Below, in pieces: positions 34,090 through 42,377 of a DNA stretch of 64,000 nucleotides. This DNA is from JAXHLG01 sp034522495 (GTDB taxonomy: Bacteria > Patescibacteriota > Minisyncoccia > Moranbacterales > DUUL01): NCBI GenBank assembly GCA_034522495.1, contig JAXHLG010000002.1:1116001-1180000 (forward strand). Reading direction: 5' to 3'. Each line of letters starts with the position of its first letter. Position 1 is the first letter of the stretch. The notes under the pieces are model-generated. The model was given only the letters and a program-made list of their open reading frames with translations. It searched no databases and had not been told where the DNA came from. Position numbers and translations under genes: made by a program.

Positions 34090-34153
34090 AGGAATTACGC
34101 GATTGCACTCCGGCAGCGCCGAGAGCAAAGCAAGACTTGGTTTTATGCGCATA
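34090..34153. repeat. Family B fragment B6, abutting D1
   Basis: AGGAATTACGCGATTGC through GGTTTTATGCGCAT matches the left end of B1, and then runs into other repeat sequence. Confidence 0.6.
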
Positions 34154-34181
34154 AATCTGCGCTTGCCCCGTTGCTGCGAAG

Positions 34182-34325
34182 TAGGGGCTGCTGATTTTTG
34201 AAAAAAATCTGCTGCCCCTGAAAAATTATTTTAACCAAAATCCCATAGATAAAGTAAAATAATTTTTCGCACCGCTTTAAAAATATAAATATTTTACCTT
34301 ATTTGCTGCTCCGTCAGCAGGCCCG
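34182..34325. repeat. Repeat family D, copy D1
   Basis: AGGGGCTGCTGATTTTTG, AAAATTATTTTAACCAAAAT, TAATTTTTCGCACCGC and TTTTACCTTATTTGC occur in order. D2 (53923-54079) is the same unit reversed. The region 34024-34395 has no gene. Confidence 0.7.
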
Positions 34326-34395
34326 AAGTAGTTTTACGGGGTTATAATCCGCGTAAAATCAGCGGAGTATATATACAATAAATTAACTCTGGAGA

Positions 34396-35010
34396 TTATT
34401 CCAAGATTCCGTCCAGATTAACATCATACATGATTTTCTCTTGAACTATATTATAGTCAACCAGCTCCTCTTTCTTGAACCAGTGATTAATTTCGTTTCC
34501 GGCTTCCTCCACCGACCCGGAAGCATGAACCAAGTTCCTCACAGAGCGGCCGTCAGTGTCTGCCATCTGATAAGAGTCAAGAACAAAATCCCCTCGGATG
34601 GTGCCCACATCGGAACTCAAAGGCTCGGTTCCGCCGGTGATTTTCCTAATCATTTCAACTACGTGGGCTCCCTGCCAAACCATAGCCACCACTGGCCCGC
34701 TGGCCAGATATTTCTGCAGATTCTCCAATATCTTGCCGGAAACTTCATAAGGATCCTCCGAAGGTGGCTGCAAACCTTTCTTTTTGTAGCTGTTGATGGT
34801 TTTTTCCCCGGTTGCTTTCCTCCAATTAGGATCCAAAGTATAGTGTTTTTCCACATGCTCAGCCGCAGGAACCATGATTTTCATTCCCACCAGCTTAAAT
34901 CCGACCTTTTCGTACCTTCTAATAATTTCCCCCACCAAAGACCTTTGTATGCCGTCGGGTTTGACCAGCACCAATGTCCTTTCTTTGGAAAAATGTTGTT
35001 TTTCCGCCAT
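34396..35010 (-). CDS. ndk: Nucleoside diphosphate kinase, long form
   Basis: Makes nucleoside triphosphates through a phospho-His intermediate. The protein is 204 residues against about 140 for typical bacterial Ndk. The core is intact: RTLVLVKPDGIQRSLVGEII at the start, GTIRGDF, and the catalytic His at residue 162 in NLVHASGSVEEA. Extra segments lie around residues 58-95 (after HYTLD) and 145-158 (before the active-site His), and the C-terminus is extended. I associate this long form with CPR genomes. There is no Shine-Dalgarno sequence. It is monocistronic by spacing. Confidence 0.92.
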   Translation of the reverse strand: MAEKQHFSKERTLVLVKPDGIQRSLVGEIIRRYEKVGFKLVGMKIMVPAAEHVEKHYTLDPNWRKATGEKTINSYKKKGLQPPSEDPYEVSGKILENLQKYLASGPVVAMVWQGAHVVEMIRKITGGTEPLSSDVGTIRGDFVLDSYQMADTDGRSVRNLVHASGSVEEAGNEINHWFKKEELVDYNIVQEKIMYDVNLDGILE

Positions 35011-35363
35011 ATTTTAGTATTAAAAATTAAAATGAAAACTCCCCAGAAAAGGAGCCGGAAACAAATCTGCTACTGATTATATCAAAAAATTAAAGAAAGT
35101 AAAGGATTATTCATTTTATCATTTTAACATATTAGCATGTTAGCAATTTTGCTAAAACAATCCTTTGTTTATATAAATACTTGAATGACTTATATGTTTA
35201 TTAAATGAATATAAGAATTACACGCTTGCGTTGCGTTCTAACATCGAGATTACAACTTACTTTCATTGTCAAATTGTTTCATTGTTAAAACAATTGCCCT
35301 GAAGTCCGACTTCGGCTCAATAGACTCGAGCAACTGATGTTATGCCGCTTGGCACGCCTGCCA
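35011..35363. other. Gene-free interval
   Basis: AT-rich. It contains a decayed family B end near 35211 (AGAATTACACGCTTGCG) and a partial palindrome G arm near 35297 (TGAAGTCCGACTTCGG). No coding frame was seen. Confidence 0.4.
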
Positions 35364-35413
35364 CTCAACACACCTTCAAGGTGTGATGCATCACACCTTG
35401 AAGGTGTGTTGAG
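35364..35413. repeat. Palindrome family E, copy E1 (50 bp, perfect)
   Basis: The arm CTCAACACACCTTCAAGGTG continues to a TGATGCATCA centre and is mirrored exactly. It lies just downstream of the metallo-beta-lactamase gene; copy E2 lies upstream of the same gene. Confidence 0.9.
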
Positions 35414-35436
35414 CTGAATAATTACACGTTTGAGCT

Positions 35437-36306
35437 CTACTCCAACACTCGGCACTGCTGTTCCAGGCCGGGACAGCCGACTTTGATGGTTCCTTTCTCC
35501 GCGGTGGTTAAAATTTTTGAATCGCTTTTTTCCAGCAGGTCCAGAACCTCTTCGTGAGGATGGCCGTAGGAATTATCTTCTCCTGCCGAGATAACGCCGA
35601 ATTGAGGCGAAACTTCCTTTATGAACCGAGCCGAAGAAGAGTTCTTGGAGCCGTGATGAGCTACTTTCAGCCAATCGGCATCCGCGTCTTCCGCGTCTTC
35701 CAGTATGTCTCTTTCCGTGCCTTTATCAATATCTCCGGTGAACAAAAAAGAGTTTTCCCCGAAATCCATCCGCAACACCACCGAGTCTCCGTTTTTATCG
35801 CTGGAAGAGTAGTTTCTATCGTCCGGGTTAAAGGCTTTCAGAGCAAGATGACGCCCCAGGCTCAACTCGGAACCTTCAAAAATGCCATGGCGCTCTATTC
35901 CCTTTTCCTCTAATTTCTCTTTGATTTTTTCAAAATTATTGCGCTTGAGATCAAAGCCGTTGTCCAGCACCAGGCCCACTTCATAATTATCCACTGCTCC
36001 GCCCAGTCCCCCGATATGGTCGGCGTCGGGATGGGTGATTACTATTATTTCAATTCTTTGGTCATCAGGAGGCATCTCTTTCCTGAGTTTTTCCAAAACC
36101 GCGCCGGAGCTCCTGCCGGTGTCGATCAAGATTTGATTCTTGTTGAGATAGTTGATCAATATCGCGTCCCCCTGCCCTACATTAAGAAAACTTACTTCCA
36201 AGGGCATATCGCCTATTTTCTGCGCCTCGGCCAGATTTTGCTGCAAGCAAACCACCGCCAGAAAAACCACCAGAGAGTAAAGAATCTTTTTAAAGCTTAA
36301 AAACAT
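35437..36306 (-). CDS. ComEC/Rec2-like extracellular metallo-beta-lactamase-fold hydrolase
   Basis: The protein has 289 residues with an N-terminal signal peptide (about 7-28, ending AEAQ). The metallo-beta-lactamase motif HPDADHIGG (near residue 93), the later LFTGDIDKGTE and VAHHGSKNSS match the hydrolase domain of ComEC/Rec2, here as a free secreted protein without the membrane channel. In competence systems this domain is thought to degrade one DNA strand. Because the product is exported and separate, a surface nuclease or phosphodiesterase role is plausible. Perfect palindromes flank it on both sides. Confidence 0.8.
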   Translation of the reverse strand: MFLSFKKILYSLVVFLAVVCLQQNLAEAQKIGDMPLEVSFLNVGQGDAILINYLNKNQILIDTGRSSGAVLEKLRKEMPPDDQRIEIIVITHPDADHIGGLGGAVDNYEVGLVLDNGFDLKRNNFEKIKEKLEEKGIERHGIFEGSELSLGRHLALKAFNPDDRNYSSSDKNGDSVVLRMDFGENSFLFTGDIDKGTERDILEDAEDADADWLKVAHHGSKNSSSARFIKEVSPQFGVISAGEDNSYGHPHEEVLDLLEKSDSKILTTAEKGTIKVGCPGLEQQCRVLE

Positions 36307-36428
36307 ACGTTTAAAAATTTACAAAACACAATATCCAAAGCGCAAAAATCCAAACGGATAGAAAAACGCATTTTGAATTATGTACTGGTTTTGCCCGCTT
36401 ACGCTAGATATGCTTCAAACAAACCTAG

Positions 36429-36478
36429 CTCAACACACCTTCAAGGTGTGATGCATCACACCTTGAAGGTGTGTTGAA
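36429..36478. repeat. Palindrome family E, copy E2
   Basis: Same arms as E1 (CTCAACACACCTTCAAGG and mirror), palindromic over about 49 bases. It lies 123 bases upstream of the ComEC-like gene. The interval 36307-36622 contains no gene. Confidence 0.9.
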
Positions 36479-36622
36479 CGGCGTTATCTATTATGATTAA
36501 AAATTCTGCCCTAAATCGCAATCTTCACGATACACGCTTCATGATACATGAAACATGATACATAATTTTCTTATTTTGAAAACAATAAAGCCTGGCACAA
36601 AGATTGTTTTCGGCTGATAATC

Positions 36623-39286
36623 TTATTCATATTTCGGATAACAGCATTTTTTGTATTTTTTACCCGATCCGCAGGGGCAGGCATCGTTGCGGCCGACTTT
36701 TTTGTCTCTGATTACCGGTTTTTGAGGGGCCGCTTCTCCGGAGGGATTATTAGCTTGGGCTTGCTTGAATTGCTCGGGTCTCTCGCCTCCGCTGTATTGG
36801 AGCCGATTTTCGTCATATCCCGGCGCTTTTCCTTCCCCGGGCTCGGATTGAACGCTTGGCTGCACCCTGAAAACAGATTTGATCAAATCTCGATTTATTG
36901 CGGCCAACAAATTTTGAAACAATTGAAAGGCTTCCTTTTTATACTCAATCAAAGGGTCTCTTTGGCCGTAGCCTTTCAAGTTGACCGAATCCCTGAGATA
37001 GCTGAGCTGTTCCAAATGCTGCATCCAATAGTTATCCACTGTCATTAAATAAAGTTCTTTTTCCACTCTCTTGAAAAGCTCTTCTCCAACATCCTGTTTT
37101 TTCTTTTGATAAAAGTTTTTGAAGATTTCCGCCAGATGGTCGCTCATCTTGCCTTTCTTTTCTTGGCTGCCGGAAAATTCCTTAGATTTCTTTATCTCTA
37201 GCAGCTTCTGATGCAAACCGGGATAATCGCCGATTAAAACTTTGGCTTCCTCCATCATTTCTTCCGTGTTCCAGTAATCTTCTATCTCGGCGGAGGTGTG
37301 GGCCGAAACAATTCCTTCCGCTTCTTCTTTGATTATTTCTTGAATATCGTTTTCCAAGCTCTCTTTTTCCAATATTTTCTTTCGGCGGGAATACACCACC
37401 TCCCTTTGCTTATTCACCACATCGTCATATTCCAGCACATGTTTCCTGATATCAAAGTTGTGGCCTTCGATCTTGGATTGAGCCGATTCAATAGAACGGG
37501 AAATCATTTTGTTTTCAATGGGCTGGTCTTCGGGAAGCCCCAGGCGTCCCATAATATTATACATCTTCTCTCCCCCGAAACGGCGCAATAATTCATCTTC
37601 GAGGGAAACATAAAACTGGCTGGTTCCCGGATCTCCCTGCCGCCCGGAACGGCCCCTTAGCTGGTTGTCGATTCGCCTGGCTTCGTGGCGCTCCGTTCCG
37701 ATAATGTATAATCCCCTCAGTTCCTTCACTCCTTCTCCCAGTTTGATGTCGGTACCTCTTCCGGCCATGTTGGTGGCAATGGTAACCGAGCCCTTCTCTC
37801 CGGCGTTGGAAATAATTTGCGCTTCTTTTTCATGATTTTTGGCGTTGAGCACTTCATGCGGCACGCCTTCTTTGGCCAGGATTTCCGAGAGCGCTTCCGA
37901 TTTTTCAATTGCTACCGTTCCTACCAGAACCGGCCTTCCCTCTTTATGCAACTCCTTGATCTTTCTCGCAATAGATTTGAATTTGCCTTTTTCCGTTTTA
38001 AATATCATATCGGACAAATCCTGCCTGATCATCGGCTCGTTGGTGGGGATCTGCATTACCTCCAGCTCATAAACCCGGCTGAACTCTTCGGCCGAAGTTA
38101 TCGCCGTTCCCGTCATTCCAGACAATTTGTCATACATCCGAAAAAAGTTCTGAAACGTAATAGAAGCCAGTGTCTTGGACTCTCTCTGCACCTGCACTCC
38201 TTCCTTGGCTTCAATTGCCTGATGAAGGCCTTCACTATAGCGCCTTCCCGGCATCAGTCTGCCGGTAAAATCATCCACAATTACGATTTCCCCTTCTCTG
38301 ACCACGTAGTCCTTGTCATTTTGGAAAATCACATGCGCCCGCAGAGCCTGTTCCAAGTGATGGACATAAGCGGCCCGGCCGGTTTCATACAAATTGTCTA
38401 TGCCAAGCCATTTTTCAATCTTGGTAATGCCTTCTTGGGTAAGATCGGCCGATTTCATTTTCTCGTCCACGTTGTAGTCCTCTCCTTCTTTCAACCCGGG
38501 AACCAGCTGGGCAAACTTTTGATAAAGCTGGGTGGACTCGTTGTCCGGCGCGGAAATAATCAGAGGGGTTCTGGCTTCATCGATCAGAATGGAATCCACT
38601 TCATCCACCACGGCAAAATTCAGCTCGCCTTGCGCCATATCATCCAAAGACTTGGCCATATTGTCCCGGAGATAATCAAAGCCGAATTCATTGTTGGTTC
38701 CGTAAGTGATATCGGCCGCGTAAGCTTCTTTTCGCTCCACGCTTTCCAAGTTTTCCATTTCAATGCTCACTTCATTGTCATCCAAGACTTTCGGTTTATA
38801 AAGAAAAGACGCGTCATGAGTAATGCACCCCACGCTCAGCCCCAGAAAATGATAAATTCTCCCCATCCAGTTGGCGTCCCTTTTGGAAAGGTAGTCATTA
38901 ACGGTGACAATGTGGGACCCCTTGCCGGTTAAAGCGTTCAGGTAGGCGGCAGCCGTGGAAGCCAGCGTTTTCCCCTCTCCGGTTTTCATTTCGGCGATTT
39001 TGCCTTCATGTAAAGCAATAGCTCCCAAAAGCTGAACGTCGTAGTGCCTTTCTCCAATAGTTCTGGAAGCGGCCTCTCTGGCATTGGCAAAAGCTTCCGG
39101 CAACAAATTTTCCAGGCTTTCTCCGTCTTGAGCTCTTTTTTTCAACTCTTCAGTCTTTTCTTTGATTTGCTCGTCGGAAAGATTTTTGAATTGCGCTTCC
39201 AACTCATTGACCTGCTCTACTGTTTTTCTCATTCTTTCCAATTCTTTGTTATTGGAATTTCCAAATAGCTTTTCAATAAATTTCAT
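36623..39286 (-). CDS. secA: Preprotein translocase ATPase SecA
   Basis: Motor of the Sec export pathway, 887 residues. Motifs in order: MKTGEGKT (Walker A, near residue 100), DEVDSILIDEARTPLIIS (Walker B region), the preprotein cross-linking domain, TIATNMAGRGTDIKLG, GRSGRQGDPG, helical scaffold and wing domains, and the zinc tail CPCGSGKKYKKCC. The C-terminal linker (about 835-865) is low complexity. The start lacks a Shine-Dalgarno sequence. A good promoter is at 39329-39357. Most of the plus-strand frames here are shadows of this gene. Confidence 0.97.
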   Translation of the reverse strand: MKFIEKLFGNSNNKELERMRKTVEQVNELEAQFKNLSDEQIKEKTEELKKRAQDGESLENLLPEAFANAREAASRTIGERHYDVQLLGAIALHEGKIAEMKTGEGKTLASTAAAYLNALTGKGSHIVTVNDYLSKRDANWMGRIYHFLGLSVGCITHDASFLYKPKVLDDNEVSIEMENLESVERKEAYAADITYGTNNEFGFDYLRDNMAKSLDDMAQGELNFAVVDEVDSILIDEARTPLIISAPDNESTQLYQKFAQLVPGLKEGEDYNVDEKMKSADLTQEGITKIEKWLGIDNLYETGRAAYVHHLEQALRAHVIFQNDKDYVVREGEIVIVDDFTGRLMPGRRYSEGLHQAIEAKEGVQVQRESKTLASITFQNFFRMYDKLSGMTGTAITSAEEFSRVYELEVMQIPTNEPMIRQDLSDMIFKTEKGKFKSIARKIKELHKEGRPVLVGTVAIEKSEALSEILAKEGVPHEVLNAKNHEKEAQIISNAGEKGSVTIATNMAGRGTDIKLGEGVKELRGLYIIGTERHEARRIDNQLRGRSGRQGDPGTSQFYVSLEDELLRRFGGEKMYNIMGRLGLPEDQPIENKMISRSIESAQSKIEGHNFDIRKHVLEYDDVVNKQREVVYSRRKKILEKESLENDIQEIIKEEAEGIVSAHTSAEIEDYWNTEEMMEEAKVLIGDYPGLHQKLLEIKKSKEFSGSQEKKGKMSDHLAEIFKNFYQKKKQDVGEELFKRVEKELYLMTVDNYWMQHLEQLSYLRDSVNLKGYGQRDPLIEYKKEAFQLFQNLLAAINRDLIKSVFRVQPSVQSEPGEGKAPGYDENRLQYSGGERPEQFKQAQANNPSGEAAPQKPVIRDKKVGRNDACPCGSGKKYKKCCYPKYE

Positions 39287-39328
39287 TATATGAATATGTT
39301 AAATTTTAATTTCTACATTCACTATCTC

Positions 39329-39357
39329 ATCATATTACAAAAGGCCGCCTTAATCAA
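39329..39357 (-). promoter_or_regulatory. Promoter for secA
   Basis: On the minus strand TTGATT (39357-39352), a 17-base spacer, and TATGAT (39334-39329). Confidence 0.65.
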
Positions 39358-39361
39358 GGTG

Positions 39362-39390
39362 TTGCTTTTTTCTAAATTTTATGTTTTAAT
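39362..39390 (+). promoter_or_regulatory. Promoter for the 84-aa orphan
   Basis: TTGCTT at 39362-39367, a 17-base spacer, and TTTAAT at 39385-39390. It is divergent from the secA promoter. Confidence 0.5.
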
Positions 39391-39455
39391 ATCTGCTTAC
39401 TGGAGCCTTGAGAAAAAATTTAGGCCTGTACCTTGAAAACAACAAGGAGATGCTT

Positions 39456-39710
39456 ATGCAATATGAAGATATAGCCAAACTGGAAGAAATCTTGGGCATA
39501 GTAAAAAAAATCGTTTTCTGCAAAAACGGCAGATGGCTAGCTATTACAGAACCTATTCAGCCGCTCATCCAAGAGATGGAAATCTATTTCTGCGGAAGCT
39601 ACAACGTATGGGCCCATTTAAATCCACCGGAAAAAGGCAATTTAGTAATAATGAAGGAATTGTTTTTTTCCGGAAAAGGCTTGGAAGCCAGCTTTGCTGA
39701 AATGGCGTAA
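39456..39710 (+). CDS. Hypothetical protein (84 aa)
   Basis: The start is ATG 39456, six bases after the Shine-Dalgarno site AAGGAG (39444-39449); the longer frame to 39408 runs back through that site. The product begins MQYEDIAKLEEILGIVKKIV and is a small mixed alpha/beta protein with CKNGRWLAITEPIQP and a late PPEKGNLVIMKELFF. It has no membrane segment or signal. I do not recognise it. It has a dedicated promoter and shares a bidirectional terminator with the L,D-transpeptidase, in the style of the other accessory genes here. Confidence 0.65.
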   Translation: MQYEDIAKLEEILGIVKKIVFCKNGRWLAITEPIQPLIQEMEIYFCGSYNVWAHLNPPEKGNLVIMKELFFSGKGLEASFAEMA

Positions 39711-39729
39711 AAAACCCCAAGCCTAAAAA

Positions 39730-39764
39730 AAGACCCCGAAACTCCGCGCAGTTCCGGGGTCTTA
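39730..39764. terminator. Bidirectional terminator
   Basis: AAGACCCCG and CGGGGTCTT form the stem. It separates the convergent 84-aa orphan and the L,D-transpeptidase. Confidence 0.8.
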
Positions 39765-39765
39765 T

Positions 39766-40377
39766 TCATTCGATAAAAATCACATCCCCAATTTCAAATA
39801 AATAAAAAACTCTTATAGCGTCTACCTCCAGCAGTCGAATACAGCCCTTGGAAACGGCCTTGCCCGGCAATGCTTGCTTATGGATAAAGTAATGGCCATG
39901 AAACCATAGAGAATAAGGCATGGGAGTGCCATTATATTTCTTCGATTTCTTTTTTCTTTCTTTCCCCAGCACCTCGAACCAGCCGGTAATGGTTCTGTGC
40001 CCTTCTGCGCCGCTGCAGATCGGCCCCCAGAAAGCCAATTCCCCCTCTCGGTAAACGGCAAAAACTTGCTTTTCCAGATTGGCATAGAAGAGCTTTTTAA
40101 GACTCTTAAATCGAGAGTCAAACTTTCGCAGGGGACAGTAGCTAAACGCTTCATCGTTTATCGGAAGCAAAATGGTCTGCCCGGGCCGCAGATGAAACCT
40201 GTCAGTTCTGTTTACTTTTTCCGCTAAGATCCAATACTCTTGAGGAATCAAAGCGGACAAGGTATCTCCCTTTTTGACTTCATATTCCACAAACCCTTCC
40301 GGCGCTTGCCCGGCAAAAACCAAACAAGAAAAAGCCATGGCCGCAAAAAAAATCAAGGAACAAAAAAGAGCTTTCAT
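39766..40377 (-). CDS. LysM L,D-transpeptidase (YkuD)
   Basis: Peptidoglycan cross-linking enzyme, 203 residues. It has a signal peptide (about 1-22, ending SCLVFAG), a LysM-like domain (VKKGDTLSALIPQEYW through LRPGQTILLP, about 34-75), then the YkuD domain (about 95-203). The active-site signature reads HKQALPGKAVSKGCIRLL, with the catalytic Cys in SKGCIR; the usual His before Gly-Cys is Lys here. The Shine-Dalgarno site AAGGAGGGG is strong. It may come from a diderm donor, like the RND operon, but L,D-transpeptidases also occur in CPR. Confidence 0.85.
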   Translation of the reverse strand: MKALFCSLIFFAAMAFSCLVFAGQAPEGFVEYEVKKGDTLSALIPQEYWILAEKVNRTDRFHLRPGQTILLPINDEAFSYCPLRKFDSRFKSLKKLFYANLEKQVFAVYREGELAFWGPICSGAEGHRTITGWFEVLGKERKKKSKKYNGTPMPYSLWFHGHYFIHKQALPGKAVSKGCIRLLEVDAIRVFYLFEIGDVIFIE

Positions 40378-40782
40378 AAAGCCCCTCCTTTTGTTAAATA
40401 TTTGAGCTTGAAAGCTCTGAGTTCGTAAAACTCTAAGCTACACGAGTTTTTAAGTCTTTAAAATCCTCTAAGCTTTAAGAAATAATAACACTTTTAAATA
40501 AAAAATCAAATTTCAGAAACAAACTGACAATAAAAATATAAAATGCCTCGACTGGAGCGATCCTCCGGCTCGATTTAGCAATTTTTTTAAAAACTGACAC
40601 TACTAATTGACCGGGCTGGAAGCCCGCTCCAGCGAAAAAATTCATTCGATAACAACAAGCGATAAATTTCTATTAATTTCGCGACCACAGGGAGTATAAT
40701 TTCCCAATTTCTAAAGATTTAAACAAACTTCCGCCGGTTTCTATAAATTTCAAAACTAGCCATCCATTCAACAATGGAATAA
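40378..40782. other. Gene-free interval
   Basis: It contains a broken inverted repeat (CTGGAGCG near 40553 against CGCTCCAG near 40628) around an AT-rich core. No gene was seen. Confidence 0.4.
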
Positions 40783-41295
40783 TCATTTCAATTTATTCAA
40801 CTTCTTAATTTCCCATTTCTCAAGTCCTTTTTTTAAACAGTTGGCGAAGTCCCTGGCTTTAGCAAAGAAGTTGTTTCTGCCAACTTCTCCGGACGAAACA
40901 ATCAGTTTGCAAGCCGGGTCTTTCCCGCAAAACTTCTTCATCTCTTCAAAAACTCTTTGTTCCTTGGCGCTGCCTTGGGTAGTAAAGAAGGCCACTTTCT
41001 TGAAATTATTCTTGTTTTTCCGAATATACGCCCTAACGGCCGATGACATAACCCCCACCCAAACCGGCGTTCCCAAAACTACCAAATCATACCGGGCGGG
41101 ATCTTTCCGCATCGGAGCAATATTGGCGAAAGCTTTCTTCAAGGCTTCTTTTCCGCTTCTTAAATATCCTCCGATTCCTTCCCTGCCGTCTTCATCTTTT
41201 ATTTCTTCCACTTCAGCGTCCAGCTCCTTGGCCAAAAAATCGGCCACTTTTTTAGTGTTTCCGGTCCTGGAATAATATGCAAGCAGGATTTTCAT
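40783..41295 (-). CDS. Flavodoxin-family protein
   Basis: The protein has 170 residues. The N-terminal phosphate loop YYSRTGNTKKVADFLA binds FMN, VVLGTPVWVGVMSSAVRAYI is the second FMN loop, and VAFFTTQGS the third. The closest layout is the flavodoxin_5/FldW-like reductase group rather than classic electron-carrier flavodoxin. A basic C-terminal tail follows. The electron partner is unknown. It is a single gene. Confidence 0.85.
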   Translation of the reverse strand: MKILLAYYSRTGNTKKVADFLAKELDAEVEEIKDEDGREGIGGYLRSGKEALKKAFANIAPMRKDPARYDLVVLGTPVWVGVMSSAVRAYIRKNKNNFKKVAFFTTQGSAKEQRVFEEMKKFCGKDPACKLIVSSGEVGRNNFFAKARDFANCLKKGLEKWEIKKLNKLK

Positions 41296-41364
41296 AACTT
41301 CGATTTAAAATTTTAACAATGGCTGCAATTGATTTTGCCCGCTTTATAGTTAACGGATAGGCTT

Positions 41365-41482
41365 GAAATAAAAGCGTACCCCCATTGATCGGATTAGGCA
41401 TAAAGGCATAAACTTGCTTGATGCAACGCAAAAAAGAACGATTTTAGGGGGAGGTCCAGAAATTCGACTTCTGCATCCGCAG
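41365..41482. repeat. Composite repeat H1 with partial palindrome G
   Basis: It begins GAAATAAAAGCGTACCCCC and continues CATTGATCGGATTAGGCATA to an end with AAATTCGACTTCTGCATCC. The same order is seen at about 57845-58022. It is probably a decayed mobile element. Confidence 0.55.
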
Positions 41483-41593
41483 ATTGGCTGCTTCGTCCTT
41501 AGCGACTTCACAGTTTAATTACAAAACTGCGAAGGAGATTATTTTTTTCCAAAACAAAAAACGAAATTCCAGAATGAATTTCGTTTTTATTGA

Positions 41594-42280
41594 CTATCTC
41601 ATCCAGCCGAAAACGTCGTTGAAGGACTTTTCCAGAATATCGATGAAGGAAGAGTCGGTTTCGCCGGTATAAAACAAATAATTTTCCGTCTGGCTTCTGT
41701 TTCCCCACCTGTCCTGGCTTTCAATCACGTATTCATAAGCCTTGGAAAAATCAAGCTCCGGAAGGGTGGCGGCATAGACATAGCTGTGCTCATTCTCAGA
41801 TATTTTTTTGTAATCATCTTCTTCTTCCGTTTTGTACTTGACCGTGGCCATGGTAGGCTTGTTGGATTTCCAAGTGGTATAATAATCCACTTCATCTTTT
41901 TCATTGGATCTGTAAAGCCTGCCCCTGATTTGGGAAATTTCGATTTGCTTGCTTTTGCTGTCGTCGGTCATGGCCATCAGCGTCTCCCCGCCCATAGTCA
42001 CATCTCCACCGGCGTATCTTTCTCCTTTGAGTTCTGCCGAACCTTCCGAAGCGTTTCCCTCTTGATCGGTTTCCGCCAGAACCCGGACATTGCTATTGCT
42101 TTTTTTGAAAACTTTCGCTTCCACTAGAGTCTCGGCCGGCTTATTCCTCTCTTTAGCGTACTCAATAACCACAACGGATCCGAAAACCAAAACAAAGATA
42201 AACACGGCCTGAAAAACCCCGGCCAGCACTCTTCTCAACAAAATATTCCCCGGCTTCTTTTTGTATTGTTCGATAGACAT
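41594..42280 (-). CDS. Single-pass membrane protein with Ig/fibronectin-like domain
   Basis: The protein has 228 residues: a short basic cytoplasmic tail, one membrane helix (about 17-42), a low-complexity stretch, then a beta-sandwich-like domain (about 115-205) with the pattern YYTTWKSNKPTMATVKYKTE and AYEYVIESQDRWGNRSQTEN, typical of fibronectin type III or related folds. The function is unknown; it is exposed outside the membrane. It lies downstream of the ABC exporter pair on the same strand and may be an accessory or substrate-contact protein for it. Confidence 0.6.
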   Translation of the reverse strand: MSIEQYKKKPGNILLRRVLAGVFQAVFIFVLVFGSVVVIEYAKERNKPAETLVEAKVFKKSNSNVRVLAETDQEGNASEGSAELKGERYAGGDVTMGGETLMAMTDDSKSKQIEISQIRGRLYRSNEKDEVDYYTTWKSNKPTMATVKYKTEEEDDYKKISENEHSYVYAATLPELDFSKAYEYVIESQDRWGNRSQTENYLFYTGETDSSFIDILEKSFNDVFGWMR

Positions 42281-42377
42281 AGATTTAATTAATTTAGACC
42301 AGTTATCTTAATTATATTATACTCCAAAAATTTTCAATGTTTAAATGTTTATATGTTTAAATGTTTATATGAAATCA

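Noticed and set aside
35364..36478. Possible CRISPR array from repeated palindromes
   Set aside because: Only two copies in 1.1 kb, with a full gene between them, no regular spacers and no cas genes in the window.
37817..38932. 371-residue open frame on the plus strand
   Set aside because: It is antisense to secA across its conserved core, has no start signals and an unlikely His/Phe-rich composition.
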